Positions 36,738-45,360 of a stretch of DNA of 61,862 nt are shown one piece after another (within the stretch, counting starts at the first letter, position 1; every line of letters starts with the position of its first letter). The position numbers and the translations under genes are program-made. A model generated the notes under the pieces. That model did not search any database. It saw only the letters and a program-made list of their open reading frames with translations, and was not told the DNA's origin. Source of the stretch: Streptomyces sp. OR43 (GTDB lineage Bacteria > Actinomycetota > Actinomycetes > Streptomycetales > Streptomycetaceae); assembly GCF_008042275.1 (NCBI RefSeq), contig NZ_RDBK01000043.1, positions 332,930 to 394,791 of the forward strand. The letters are read 5' to 3'.

Positions 36738-37670
36738 TTAAGGACGGCTGAATGATGGGCTGAACGGCTGTGCCGCCTCGCGCAGCGCCGCGAGCACCCG
36801 GGCCACCGCCGGGCCCTGCTCGGCCCCCTGCCGGACCGCGGCCACCACATGGCGCCGGGGACGGTCCGCTTCGAGGACCCGCATCACCACACCGTCCCGG
36901 TTCTGCCGCTCCGCCGACGCCATGCGGGGAATCAGCGCGATGCCCATGCCCGCCTCGACCATGGCGAGGATCGCGGTCCAGCCGGAGGCGCTGTGCGCCT
37001 GCTCCGGCACGAAGCCCGCGGCCTCGCACGCGGCCGTGGTGATCTCGGACCAGGGTCCCGAGCCGCCGAAGATCCATGGCTCGGCGGACAGGTCCGCCAG
37101 CCGCAGCCCGGGCGCGCCCGCGAGCCGGTGGCCGGCCGGCAGCGCCACGTCCAGCGGGTCCGCGAGCAGCGGCAGCACGGCGAAGCGGGGGTCGCGCGCG
37201 GTCGGAGCGTGGGCGGCCAGCGAGAGCGCCAGGTCCACCTCGCCGGCGACGAGGAGTTCGTAGGCCTGCGCCGCCTCGGCCTCCCGGACCCGGACGTCCG
37301 GCCCCGGCCGGTCCTCGTCCCGCAGCGCCTGCACGGCCGGTACGACGAGGGCGGGGACGGCGGTGGCGAAGGCGGCGATCCGCACCTCGCCCGCCTCGCC
37401 GTGCAGATAGCCGGTCAGTTCGGCGTCGGCGCGCTCCAGTTGGGCGAAGACCGCCTCCGCGTGGCGGAGCACCAGGTGGGCGGCGTCGGTCAGGCGCACG
37501 CGCCGGCCCTGTGCCTCCAGCAGGGGCACGCCGAGCTGCCGGGAGAGGTTGGAGAGCTGCTGGGAGACGGCCGACGGGGTCATCAGCAGTGCCTCGGCGG
37601 CCGCGGTGACGGTGCCCCGGTCGCGCAAGGTGCGCAGGATGCGGAGCTTCTTGACGTCCCACTCGATCAT
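36738..37670 (-). CDS. LysR-family transcriptional regulator
   Basis: 310 residues. N-terminal winged HTH (residues ~5-62: LRILRTLRDRGTVTAAAEALLMTPSAVSQQLSNLSRQLG) and a periplasmic-binding-like effector domain (~90-300) with the typical GIALIPRMA segment. Start ATG 37670. It lies directly upstream of allantoicase on the same strand, which suggests control of purine-nitrogen use, but LysR proteins more often sit divergent from their target, so this is inference only. Length and domain order are normal for the family. Confidence 0.9.
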   Translation of the reverse strand: MIEWDVKKLRILRTLRDRGTVTAAAEALLMTPSAVSQQLSNLSRQLGVPLLEAQGRRVRLTDAAHLVLRHAEAVFAQLERADAELTGYLHGEAGEVRIAAFATAVPALVVPAVQALRDEDRPGPDVRVREAEAAQAYELLVAGEVDLALSLAAHAPTARDPRFAVLPLLADPLDVALPAGHRLAGAPGLRLADLSAEPWIFGGSGPWSEITTAACEAAGFVPEQAHSASGWTAILAMVEAGMGIALIPRMASAERQNRDGVVMRVLEADRPRRHVVAAVRQGAEQGPAVARVLAALREAAQPFSPSFSRP

Positions 37671-37798
37671 GGCCGCAACCTACCGGGCGGACCGTGCACC
37701 GCTCCGGGACCGGGACCGGGTCCGGACATGCGAATGCGCCGCTCGGTACGTGGGTACCGGCGGCGCACCCGGGATGTCCTGGGTGTCCGGTGGGGGGA

Positions 37799-38029
37799 CT
37801 AGGCCTGCTTCTTGGACTTGTCGAGGACCATGACCAGGCCCGCGATGACCGCGAACAGGGCCAGAGGGGCCACGACGAACAGACCGATCGTGTCGATCAC
37901 GCTCAGGCCCGGTCCCGGGTCGTCGCCGTCGTCGCGGGTCAGCGCGAGCGCGGGGGACGACATCAGCAGCATCATCAGCGTCGTTCCGGCAGCGACCGCG
38001 CCGGCGCGCATAGCGTTCTTCTTGTCCAC
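37799..38029 (-). CDS. Small membrane protein, 76 aa
   Basis: 76 residues. An N-terminal signal-like helix (residues ~8-30, ends SSPALA), a short acidic loop (TRDDGDDPGPG) and a second helix (~44-68) followed by a basic tail (DKSKKQA). Cleavage after ALA would leave one transmembrane helix; otherwise it is a two-helix protein. It begins 20 nt after the malQ stop on the same strand, so it is probably cotranscribed with malQ. No function known to me. Confidence 0.75.
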   Translation of the reverse strand: MDKKNAMRAGAVAAGTTLMMLLMSSPALALTRDDGDDPGPGLSVIDTIGLFVVAPLALFAVIAGLVMVLDKSKKQA

Positions 38030-38049
38030 GGTGCAAACGTAGCGAACGC

Positions 38050-40347
38050 CTACGAGGGCCGCGCGCCCGGGGGTGCCGTACGGGTCCTCGGAGGCTCCTG
38101 ACGGGGTCGGAGTACTTCCATCAGCCGGTGCAGCCGCGGCGAGGCGGCGAGTTCCTCCAGCGTGACCGGGCGGCCCTCTGCATCGGCGATGGGCAGCCGC
38201 CAGTTGGGGTACTGGTCCCAGGTGCCCGGCAGGTTCTGCGGGCGGCGGTCACCGATGGTGTCGGGGAGCCAGACGCCGGCCATGCGGGCGGGGGTGCGCA
38301 GCAGGAAGCGGTGGACGGCGCGGACGGCGGCCTCCTCGTCGTCGCCGCCCTCGGGGAGCAGGCCGAGGCGGGAGAGGAGGCCGAGCCATTCCGCGGTGTC
38401 GGTGCCGTCCTCGGTGCGTTCCTCGTCCAGCGGGCGGGTGAGCAGGCCGAGGCGGTGGCGCAGCGTCACATGGTCGCCGGTCAGCCGGGCGGCGGTGGAC
38501 GGCAGGTCGTGGGTGGTGGCGGTGGCCAGGCAGTCCTCGCGCCATTCCTCCGGGGCGAGGGGGCGGCCGGTGCCCGACCAGTCGCGCTCGAACCAGAGAA
38601 CGGAGGTGCCGAGGACGCCTCGGCGGGCGAGCGCCTCACGGACGCCGGGTTCCACGGTGCCGAGGTCCTCCCCTATGACGACCGTGCCGGCGCGGTGGGC
38701 CTCCAGGACGAGGACGGCGAGCATCGCCTCCGCGTCGTGACTGACGTAGGTGCCCTCGGTGGGCGGACGTCCTTCGGGCACCCACCAGAGCCGGAAGAGG
38801 CCCATGACGTGGTCGATGCGCAGAGCCCCGGCGTGCGCGAGGAGGCCGCGCAGGAGTCCCCGGTACGGGGCGTAGCCGGACGCGGCGAGGGCGTCGGGTC
38901 TCCAGGGCGGCAGTCCCCAGTCCTGGCCGCGGGCGTTGAAGGCGTCCGGGGGCGCGCCGACGGACATGCCGTGCGCGAAGGCGTCCTGCTGGGCCCAGGT
39001 GTCGGCGCCGCCCGGGTGCACCCCCACGGCGAGGTCGTGGACGATCCCGACGGCCATGCCCGCGTCCTTCGCGGCGCGCTGGGCGGCGGCGAGCTGAGCG
39101 TCGGTCAGCCAGGCGAGCCGGCAGTGGAAGTCGACCCGGTCCAGCAGTTCACCGCGGGCGCGGGCGGTCTGCGGGGAGCGGGGGTCACGCAGGGCGTCCG
39201 GCCAGGTGTGCCAGTCGGAGCCGTGCACCTCGGCGAGGGCGCACCACAGGGCGTGGTCCTCCAGGGCCTGCCCCTGCTCGGCGAGGAAGTCGCAGTAGGC
39301 GGCGCGGCGGCCCGGTGTGAGAGGGACGGCGACGAGGATGTCGAGGGCCTGCCGCTTGAGCTCCCAGACGGCGTCCCGGTCGATCAGGGCGCCCTTGTCG
39401 AGCACGGCCTCGCTGAGTTCGGCGGCCCGGCGGCGCAGGTCGTCGAGGGCGGCGGGGTCGGGCGCGTGCCCGTACTCGGGGACGGACTCGATGCGCAGGT
39501 GCACGGGGTCGGGGAACCGCCGCGACGACGGGCGGTAGGGCGAGGGGTCGGTGGGGTTGCCGAGGACCGCGGCGTGCAGCGGGTTGACCTGGACGAAGCC
39601 GGCGCCGAGGCAGCGCCCGGACCAGGAGGCGAGATCGGCGAGGTCGCCGAGGTCGCCCATGCCCCAGGAGCGGGCGGAGAGCAGGGAGTAGAGCTGGACG
39701 AGGAAGCCGTGGCTGCGCCCGGGCGGCTGCGGCACCCGGGCCGGGGCGACCACGAGCGTGCAGCTCTCCGTCACCGGCCCGCCCGAGCCGCTCCGCCGGC
39801 CCGAAGCACCCGCGCGGGTTTCCCGGTCCGGCCCGTCCGCGCCGGTTTCCCGGTCCGGCGCGCCCGGGGCCCGGACGGTCAGCCGGTGCACCCCCAGCGG
39901 CGGCTCGGTCCACCAGCCGGGCGCGGCGGGGGGCCGCGACGGGGCTCCTTGCCCGGGCGCCGCGGGGCCCGCCACCGCGGCCCGCGATTCGGCCGGGCGG
40001 GATTCGGCCGGAACCGTACCCCCGGCGGGGACGCGCATCGGGGCCGGCGGGGCCTCGGCGGGCTCCTCCGGGCGGATGGTCAGTTCCGTGCCGGGCGGCA
40101 GTGCGGTCAGGGCCGGGGGCAGCGGCTCTCCGGCCCAGACCACCAGCGTGGCCGGGAGCAGCCGGGAGCCGGCCGCGGACTCGGCGGCGGCGAGCGCCTC
40201 CCGTACCGCTTCGGGTGTGGTGGCGTCGACGCCGAGCGCGGCGAGCACCGCGACGACCGTGCTCTCGGGGACGGGCACCGTGACATCGGCGGACGGGGAG
40301 AAGGAGGTGGCGACGCCGTGCAGTGCGGCGAGCCGGGACAGGCCCAT
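38050..40347 (-). CDS. malQ: 4-alpha-glucanotransferase (amylomaltase, GH77)
   Basis: 765 residues; transfers alpha-1,4-glucan chains in maltodextrin/glycogen metabolism. GH77 blocks: GDLGDLADLASW (~230), FVQVNPLHA, ALRIDHVMGLFRLWW (catalytic Asp), VVIGEDLGTVE (acid/base Glu) and TTHDLPSTA (third carboxylate). Residues ~95-205 are a Pro/Ala/Arg-rich low-complexity insertion (EEPAEAPPAP..., PDRETGADGPDRETRAG) that splits the N-terminal beta domain. SD AGGAG lies 6 nt before ATG 40347, within the end of the upstream small ORF, so the two are translationally coupled. Confidence 0.94.
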   Translation of the reverse strand: MGLSRLAALHGVATSFSPSADVTVPVPESTVVAVLAALGVDATTPEAVREALAAAESAAGSRLLPATLVVWAGEPLPPALTALPPGTELTIRPEEPAEAPPAPMRVPAGGTVPAESRPAESRAAVAGPAAPGQGAPSRPPAAPGWWTEPPLGVHRLTVRAPGAPDRETGADGPDRETRAGASGRRSGSGGPVTESCTLVVAPARVPQPPGRSHGFLVQLYSLLSARSWGMGDLGDLADLASWSGRCLGAGFVQVNPLHAAVLGNPTDPSPYRPSSRRFPDPVHLRIESVPEYGHAPDPAALDDLRRRAAELSEAVLDKGALIDRDAVWELKRQALDILVAVPLTPGRRAAYCDFLAEQGQALEDHALWCALAEVHGSDWHTWPDALRDPRSPQTARARGELLDRVDFHCRLAWLTDAQLAAAQRAAKDAGMAVGIVHDLAVGVHPGGADTWAQQDAFAHGMSVGAPPDAFNARGQDWGLPPWRPDALAASGYAPYRGLLRGLLAHAGALRIDHVMGLFRLWWVPEGRPPTEGTYVSHDAEAMLAVLVLEAHRAGTVVIGEDLGTVEPGVREALARRGVLGTSVLWFERDWSGTGRPLAPEEWREDCLATATTHDLPSTAARLTGDHVTLRHRLGLLTRPLDEERTEDGTDTAEWLGLLSRLGLLPEGGDDEEAAVRAVHRFLLRTPARMAGVWLPDTIGDRRPQNLPGTWDQYPNWRLPIADAEGRPVTLEELAASPRLHRLMEVLRPRQEPPRTRTAPPGARPS

Positions 40348-40620
40348 TCAGACTCCTGGGGACTCCATGCCCCGAGCGCTGCCGGAAGAAGCCGGCTCGC
40401 TGGTCAGCGGGGCGAGGACGGCGAGCGGGGGTTCGCTGGTCAGAGGTGTGGCGTCGGCGAGCGGAGGCTCGCTGGTCAGGGGTATGGCGTCGGCCAGCGG
40501 CGCCTCGCTCGTGAGCGGGCCGGGCGTGCTCGGAGTGGCCGGGGGCGCGCTGATGTACGGGGCGGGACCCGGTACCTGTTTGGACAGGGCGGAGAGCAGA
40601 AGCTGCGCGGCGGCGGGCAT
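40348..40620 (-). CDS. Small repeat-containing ORF coupled to malQ, 90 aa
   Basis: The TGA of this frame is directly followed by the malQ ATG. The ATG at 40620 is preceded by a perfect AGGAGG at 5 nt, a better ribosome site than most genes here. The product begins MPAAAQLLLSALSKQVPG, then is Pro/Leu/Ala/Thr/Ser-rich with four copies of a 12-residue unit TSEPPLADATPL (two degenerate), encoded by 36-bp direct repeats. No domain recognised. It may be a real small protein or a leader ORF that tunes malQ translation; the repeat and SD argue against chance. Confidence 0.55.
   Translation of the reverse strand: MPAAAQLLLSALSKQVPGPAPYISAPPATPSTPGPLTSEAPLADAIPLTSEPPLADATPLTSEPPLAVLAPLTSEPASSGSARGMESPGV
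40396..40539. repeat. 36-bp tandem repeat, about four copies
   Basis: Units begin with CTCGCTGGTCA or TTCGCTGGTCA at 40396, 40432 and 40468, exactly 36 nt apart, with a degenerate fourth at 40504. All lie within the small ORF before malQ and keep its frame. Confidence 0.75.
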
Positions 40621-40930
40621 GGTGGCCTCCTGGCCGTGGAGAGCAGGACACAGCAGACCTACCCAGCGGACGCGGCCGCAGACGTAGGCGTTATGACAAC
40701 GAGTTCAACGTGCTCCGGGTCACATTCCGTTCCCCCGGGGCGTGTTCTCCGTAAAACGTCCGCTTGTTTCGGCCATTCGGCGTGGTCTTTCGCGTGTGCC
40801 GCCGACCGGTGAGAACCCTCCACCGAGGCCGTCATATCGGGCATTCACCCCATGGTGACCATGCGCATTGACACTCTCGCGCGCGGGTGGTGGGCTCGGA
40901 GCCCACCAGTGGGCGCGTAGGGAGACGGGT
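40621..40930. other. Divergent promoter region, malQ unit and GH84 gene
   Basis: 310 nt. It contains an exact palindrome CATGGT-G-ACCATG (40851-40863), then TTGACA (40868-40873), a good -35 for the GH84 gene; the -10 is weak. The middle (40690-40800) is somewhat AT-richer. No gene seen. Confidence 0.5.
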
Positions 40931-43930
40931 ATGCAGCTCAGGCGCAGGAAGCACGCGACGGCCGTCGCCGTGGCCGTGCTCGGCGGGCTGCTCTCCGCGG
41001 GGGCCCCGGCCGCCGTCGCCGCCCCCTCCCCGCCCGGCACCCATCCCCTCACCACACCGGACCGCACCGACGCCGCCGCGCCGCCCGCCGTGTGGCCGCG
41101 GCCGCAGAGCATCAAGGTGTCCGGGTCCTCGGTCCCGCTCTCCGGCGAGGTGACGCTCGTCGCCGGCGACGGCGCCGATCCGTACGCCGTCGAGGCGCTC
41201 CGCCAGGTGCTGCGCGACGCGGGCGTGCGGTCCGTCCACGAGGCGCTGCCCGGCGGCGGGCCCGTCATCCGGTTCGGCGGCGACGGTGCCGTGGACGCGC
41301 TGCGTACCCTGCGCGCGCCCGACCGTGCCGATCTGCCGTCCGGCGGCTACCGCGTCGCGGTCGGCCGGGTCGCGGGCCGGGACACCGTCGCCGTGGACGG
41401 CGTCGGCGACGACGGCCTGTTCCACGCGGTGCAGACGCTGCGTCAGCTGGCCGGGGGCGGCCGGATCGCCGGCGTCACCGTCCGGGACTGGCCGGCCGGC
41501 GCCGTACGCGGGATGACCGAGGGCTTCTACGGCCGGCCGTGGTCCCAGGAGGAACGGCTCGCCCAGCTCGGCTTCATGGGGCGCACCAAGCAGAACCGCT
41601 ACCTCTACGCGGCCGGCGACGACCCGTTCCGGCAGGCGCGATGGCGCGATCCGTATCCCGCCGAGCGGCGCGCCGAGTTCCGCGCGCTGGCCGCGCGGGC
41701 CGCCGCCGAGCATGTGACGCTCGGCTGGGCCGTGGCTCCGGGCCAGTCCATGTGTCTGTCGTCGGACCGCGACGTGAAGGCGCTGACGAAGAAGATCGAC
41801 GCGATGTGGGCCCTGGGCGTGCGGGTCTTCCAGGTGCAGTTCCAGGACGTCAGCTACAGCGAGTGGCACTGCTCGGCCGACGCCGACACGTTCGGCAGCG
41901 GCCCGGAGGCGGCGGCCAGGGCGCAGGCCCGGGTCGTGAGCGCCGTGGCGCGGCACCTCGCGGAGCGGCATCCGGGCTCGGAGCCGCTGTCCATGATGCC
42001 GACGGAGTTCTACCAGGACGGGGCGACGGACTACCGGACCGCGCTCGCCGGGGAGCTCGACGAGCGGGTCCAGGTCGCCTGGACCGGCGTCGGGGTCGTG
42101 CCGAGGACCATCACCGGCGGCGAACTGGCCGGTGCCCGCACCACGTTCCGCCATCCGCTGGTCACCATGGACAACTACCCGGTCAACGACTACGCCCAGG
42201 ACCGGATCTTCCTGGGCCCGTACACCGGCCGGGATCCGGCGGTCGCCATCGGTTCGGCGGCGCTGCTGGCCAATGCGATGGAGCAGCCGTCCGCGTCCCG
42301 GATCCCGCTGTTCACCGCCGCCGACTTCGCCTGGAACCCGAAGGGGTACCAGGCGCAGGAGTCCTGGCAGGCGGCCCTGGACGATCTCGCGGACGGCGAC
42401 GCCCGCAGCCGGGACGCGCTGCGCGCCCTGGCGGGCAACAGCGCGGGGTCCGTGCTGGGCGGTGACGAATCGGCGTATCTGCGGCCGCTGTTCGCCGCGT
42501 TCTGGAAGTCCCGTACGGCCGACGGCGCCCCGGCCCGCGACGAGGCGGCGCGCCGGCTGCGGGCCGCGTTCACGGTGATGCGCGAGACCCCGCAGCGGCT
42601 GACCGGGCTGGCCGACGGGCACCTGGACGACGAAGTGCGTCCGTGGAGCGAGCAGTTGGCGCGCTACGGCCGGGCGGGCGAGCTGGCCGTCGATCTGCTC
42701 CAGGCGCAGGCGCGCGACGACGGGGCGGCCGCCTGGCAGGCGTCGCTGGCCCTGGAGCCGGCGCTCAAGGCCGTGAAGACGGGCGGCGCGACGGTCGGCA
42801 AGGGGGTGCTCGGTCCGTTCCTCGACCGGGTGCGCAAGGAGTCCGCCGCCTGGACGGGCACGGACCGCGACAACGGCACGGTGGCCGAGGGTCCGGGCAG
42901 CTACACCCTGAGCTTCGACCGGGTGCGCCCGCTGGAGGCCGTCACCGCGATGACGGTGCCCGGCGACGACTCGACGGTGTCGGGCGCGACGGTTCAGGCC
43001 CATGTGCCGGGCGAGGGCTGGCGGAGCCTGGGCGCGCTGTCGGCGCGGGGCTGGACCCAGTCGCCGGGCCAGGGCGTGCGGGCGGACGCGGTCCGGATCA
43101 GCTGGCCGGCCGCCACCCCGGCGCTCACCGGCGCCCCGCCCCTGATCATCCCGCCGCTCGCGGGTGCGGCCCCGTCCGCCGGAACGGCCCCCCGCGTGCG
43201 CTCCCTGGTGCCGTGGTTCGGCGACGAGCCCGCCGCCCGGCTCGCTCTCGCACGCGGGGAGACGGACGCCGAGATCGGCGGCGAGCCACTGCGGGTCGAG
43301 GCCCGGCTCTCCGCGCGCCGCCCGGCCGAGGTGCGCGGCGCGCTCACCGCGAAGGCGCCCAAGGGCATCAAGGTGCGGGTGCCGAAGCGGACGACGGTGC
43401 CGCGCGGCTCCCGTACCGAGGTGCCCGTGGAGATCACCGTCCCCGCGGACACGCCCGCGGGTGAGTACGCGGTGCCGTTCTCCTTCGGCACCGAGGAGAC
43501 CACCCTGACCGTCCGGGCCTTTCCCCGCACGGCGGGCCCCGACCTGCTGCGTACGGCCACCGCCTCCTCGTCCGGGGACGAGACCGCGGACTTCCCGGCG
43601 TCCGCCGCCTCGGACGGCGACCTGGAGACCCGCTGGTCCTCCCCGCCCGAGGACGGCGCCTGGTGGCAGGCCGAACTGCCGGCCCCGGCCCGCGTCGGCC
43701 AAGTGGTGCTGGACTGGCAGGACGCGTACGCCTCCCGCTACCGCGTACAGGTCTCCGCCGACGGGCGCACCTGGCGCACGGCGGCCACCGTCCGCGACGG
43801 CGGGGGCGGGCACGAGTCCGTCCGGATGGACGCGAAGGACACCCGTTTCATCCGGGTCCAGGGCGACGGACGGGCGACCGAGTACGGCTACTCCCTCTGG
43901 TCGGTCCAGGCGTACGCCGTAGCGGAGTAG
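40931..43930 (+). CDS. Secreted GH84-type beta-N-acetylglucosaminidase with binding domains
   Basis: 999 residues. Signal peptide 1-~35, a GH20b-like domain (~45-165), then the NAGidase barrel from VRGMTEGFYGRPWSQEERL (~195) to ~470, a helical part, an NPCBM-associated (NEW3-like) domain (~790-865) and a C-terminal F5/8-type carbohydrate-binding domain (~870-995). In characterised GH84 enzymes the active site is an Asp-Asp pair (DDI); here the aligned position reads FQDVSYSEW (Gln305-Asp306), so the acid/base Asp is kept but the acetamido-polarising Asp is Gln. It probably acts on GlcNAc-bearing glycans outside the cell. SD GGAG upstream of ATG 40931. Confidence 0.88.
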   Translation: MQLRRRKHATAVAVAVLGGLLSAGAPAAVAAPSPPGTHPLTTPDRTDAAAPPAVWPRPQSIKVSGSSVPLSGEVTLVAGDGADPYAVEALRQVLRDAGVRSVHEALPGGGPVIRFGGDGAVDALRTLRAPDRADLPSGGYRVAVGRVAGRDTVAVDGVGDDGLFHAVQTLRQLAGGGRIAGVTVRDWPAGAVRGMTEGFYGRPWSQEERLAQLGFMGRTKQNRYLYAAGDDPFRQARWRDPYPAERRAEFRALAARAAAEHVTLGWAVAPGQSMCLSSDRDVKALTKKIDAMWALGVRVFQVQFQDVSYSEWHCSADADTFGSGPEAAARAQARVVSAVARHLAERHPGSEPLSMMPTEFYQDGATDYRTALAGELDERVQVAWTGVGVVPRTITGGELAGARTTFRHPLVTMDNYPVNDYAQDRIFLGPYTGRDPAVAIGSAALLANAMEQPSASRIPLFTAADFAWNPKGYQAQESWQAALDDLADGDARSRDALRALAGNSAGSVLGGDESAYLRPLFAAFWKSRTADGAPARDEAARRLRAAFTVMRETPQRLTGLADGHLDDEVRPWSEQLARYGRAGELAVDLLQAQARDDGAAAWQASLALEPALKAVKTGGATVGKGVLGPFLDRVRKESAAWTGTDRDNGTVAEGPGSYTLSFDRVRPLEAVTAMTVPGDDSTVSGATVQAHVPGEGWRSLGALSARGWTQSPGQGVRADAVRISWPAATPALTGAPPLIIPPLAGAAPSAGTAPRVRSLVPWFGDEPAARLALARGETDAEIGGEPLRVEARLSARRPAEVRGALTAKAPKGIKVRVPKRTTVPRGSRTEVPVEITVPADTPAGEYAVPFSFGTEETTLTVRAFPRTAGPDLLRTATASSSGDETADFPASAASDGDLETRWSSPPEDGAWWQAELPAPARVGQVVLDWQDAYASRYRVQVSADGRTWRTAATVRDGGGGHESVRMDAKDTRFIRVQGDGRATEYGYSLWSVQAYAVAE

Positions 43931-44006
43931 CCCGCCCGGCGGGCCGTCGCACCACCCCCGGTCCGCCCTTCCCCCACCGCCTCGTGTTCTCACCCACGCC
44001 GAAGTA

Positions 44007-44036
44007 TTCACTCAGTACATATACCGAGTATATAGT
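44007..44036 (+). promoter_or_regulatory. Promoter and PadR-type operator of the ABC operon
   Basis: Exact palindrome ATATAC-CGA-GTATAT (44019-44033) overlaps a TATAGT -10 (44031-44036); a TTCACT -35-like hexamer lies 18 nt upstream. The ATG is 9 nt after the -10, so the message is probably leaderless. A short AT-rich palindrome next to a padR gene fits autoregulation. Confidence 0.65.
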
Positions 44037-44044
44037 CACGCCCC

Positions 44045-44602
44045 ATGAGCACCCGTCACATTCTTCTGGGCCTGCTTGCCGGAAGCCCCTGCCACGGCTA
44101 CGACCTCAAACGGCGCTACGACGAACTCTTCCCCCAGGCCCGCCCGCTGGCCTACGGGCAGGTCTACACGACCCTGCAACGCCTGGTGCGGGACGACCTG
44201 GCCGCCGTGGAGGGCACCGACTCCGACGGCGGCCCCGAGCGCACCCTGTACCGCTCCACGGACCGCGGCGCGGACGAACTCGCCTCCTGGGCCCAAGGCG
44301 TCACCCCGCCCGCTCCGTTCGTCACGAACGAGATCTTCGCCAAGGTCGTCATCTCGCTCCTGGTAGCGGGGGCCGAGGGCGGCGAACGGACGGCGGAGGC
44401 GGCCACGTACCTCCGGGCCCAGCGTGCCGCCCACATGGTGCGCATGCACGAACTGACCGGTCTCAAGACCACACCGGGCGCCGACCTGAGCACCGTCCTC
44501 TCGGCCGACTACGCCCTGGCCCATCTGGACGCCGACGTGCGGTGGATGGCCACGACGGCCACCCGTCTCACCACCCTGACCGCGGAGGTCGACGCAGTAT
44601 GA
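44045..44602 (+). CDS. PadR-family transcriptional regulator
   Basis: 185 residues. N-terminal winged helix (STRHILLGLLAGSPCHGYDLKRRYDELFP...AYGQVYTTLQRLVRDDLA, residues ~2-52) with the PadR LLG/L-HGYEL-Q-Y-LQRL pattern, followed by a C-terminal coiled-coil dimer domain as in PadR-s1/VirR-type members. The stop overlaps the ATG of the ABC ATPase (ATGA), so the three genes form one operon. It should repress its own promoter through the palindrome at 44019-44033 and respond to a substrate of the exporter. Confidence 0.92.
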   Translation: MSTRHILLGLLAGSPCHGYDLKRRYDELFPQARPLAYGQVYTTLQRLVRDDLAAVEGTDSDGGPERTLYRSTDRGADELASWAQGVTPPAPFVTNEIFAKVVISLLVAGAEGGERTAEAATYLRAQRAAHMVRMHELTGLKTTPGADLSTVLSADYALAHLDADVRWMATTATRLTTLTAEVDAV

Positions 44603-45360
44603 GCACACAGACCGAGCAGCCCCACGGGGCAGCGGAACCGATGATCAGAGCCACCGGCCTGACGAAACAGTACGGAAGGTCGCAGGCCCTGCGCGGTGCC
44701 TCGGTCACCCTCCGGTCGGGCGAGATCCTCGCCGTCACCGGGGCCAGCGGCAGCGGGAAGTCGACGCTGCTGCACTGCCTGGCGGGCATCGTCCGCCCCG
44801 ACGAGGGCGAGGTGTCGTACGGCAGGGAGCGGCTGGACCGGGCGTCGGAGAACCGCCTCAGCGAGCTGCGGCGCACCGATTTCGGCGTGGTCTTCCAGTT
44901 CGGGCAGCTGATCCCCGAACTCACCGTGCACGACAACGTGATGCTGCCGCTGCTCCTCGCGGGGACCGCCCGCGCCACGGCGCGGGACCGGGCGGACGAG
45001 TGGCTGGAGCGCTTCGGTGTGCGCGGACAGGCCGCGCTGCGGCCCGGGGAGCTGAGTGGCGGCCAGGGCCAGCGGGTGGCGCTGGCACGGGCGTGGGTGA
45101 CGGGTCCGAAGGCCGTCTTCGCGGACGAGCCGACCGGGGCCCTGGACTCGCTCGCCGGGGAGCAGGTGATGACCGCGCTGGTGCACGCCGCCCGCGAGTC
45201 CGGCACCGCGGTGCTGCTCATCACGCACGACGCCCAGATCGCGGCGTACGCGGACCGGGAGGTGTGGCTGCGGGACGGGGCCGTCCACTCCGGCGCCACG
45301 CCCTTCGTCGTCCAGGAGCACGCCCAGAGCGCCCGGGAGGCCTCCCGCCATGAGGGCTGA
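44599..45360 (+). CDS. ABC transporter ATP-binding protein (MacB/LolD-like)
   Basis: 253 residues. Walker A GASGSGKST (~residue 48), Q-loop VFQFGQLIPELTV, signature LSGGQGQRVALARA, Walker B AVFADEPTGALDS and the switch His in LLITHD. The GALDS after Walker B is usual for ATPases that pair with FtsX/MacB-type permeases. The start overlaps the padR stop (ATGA) and the end overlaps the permease start by 11 nt. Such pairs export or relieve peptide antibiotics at the membrane rather than import. Confidence 0.93.
   Translation: MSTQTEQPHGAAEPMIRATGLTKQYGRSQALRGASVTLRSGEILAVTGASGSGKSTLLHCLAGIVRPDEGEVSYGRERLDRASENRLSELRRTDFGVVFQFGQLIPELTVHDNVMLPLLLAGTARATARDRADEWLERFGVRGQAALRPGELSGGQGQRVALARAWVTGPKAVFADEPTGALDSLAGEQVMTALVHAARESGTAVLLITHDAQIAAYADREVWLRDGAVHSGATPFVVQEHAQSAREASRHEG

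Noticed and set aside
40832..44011. 1059-residue open frame opposite the GH84 gene
   Set aside because: Same antisense artefact; Arg/Gly/His-rich with no motif, while the GH84 frame shows signal peptide and domains.
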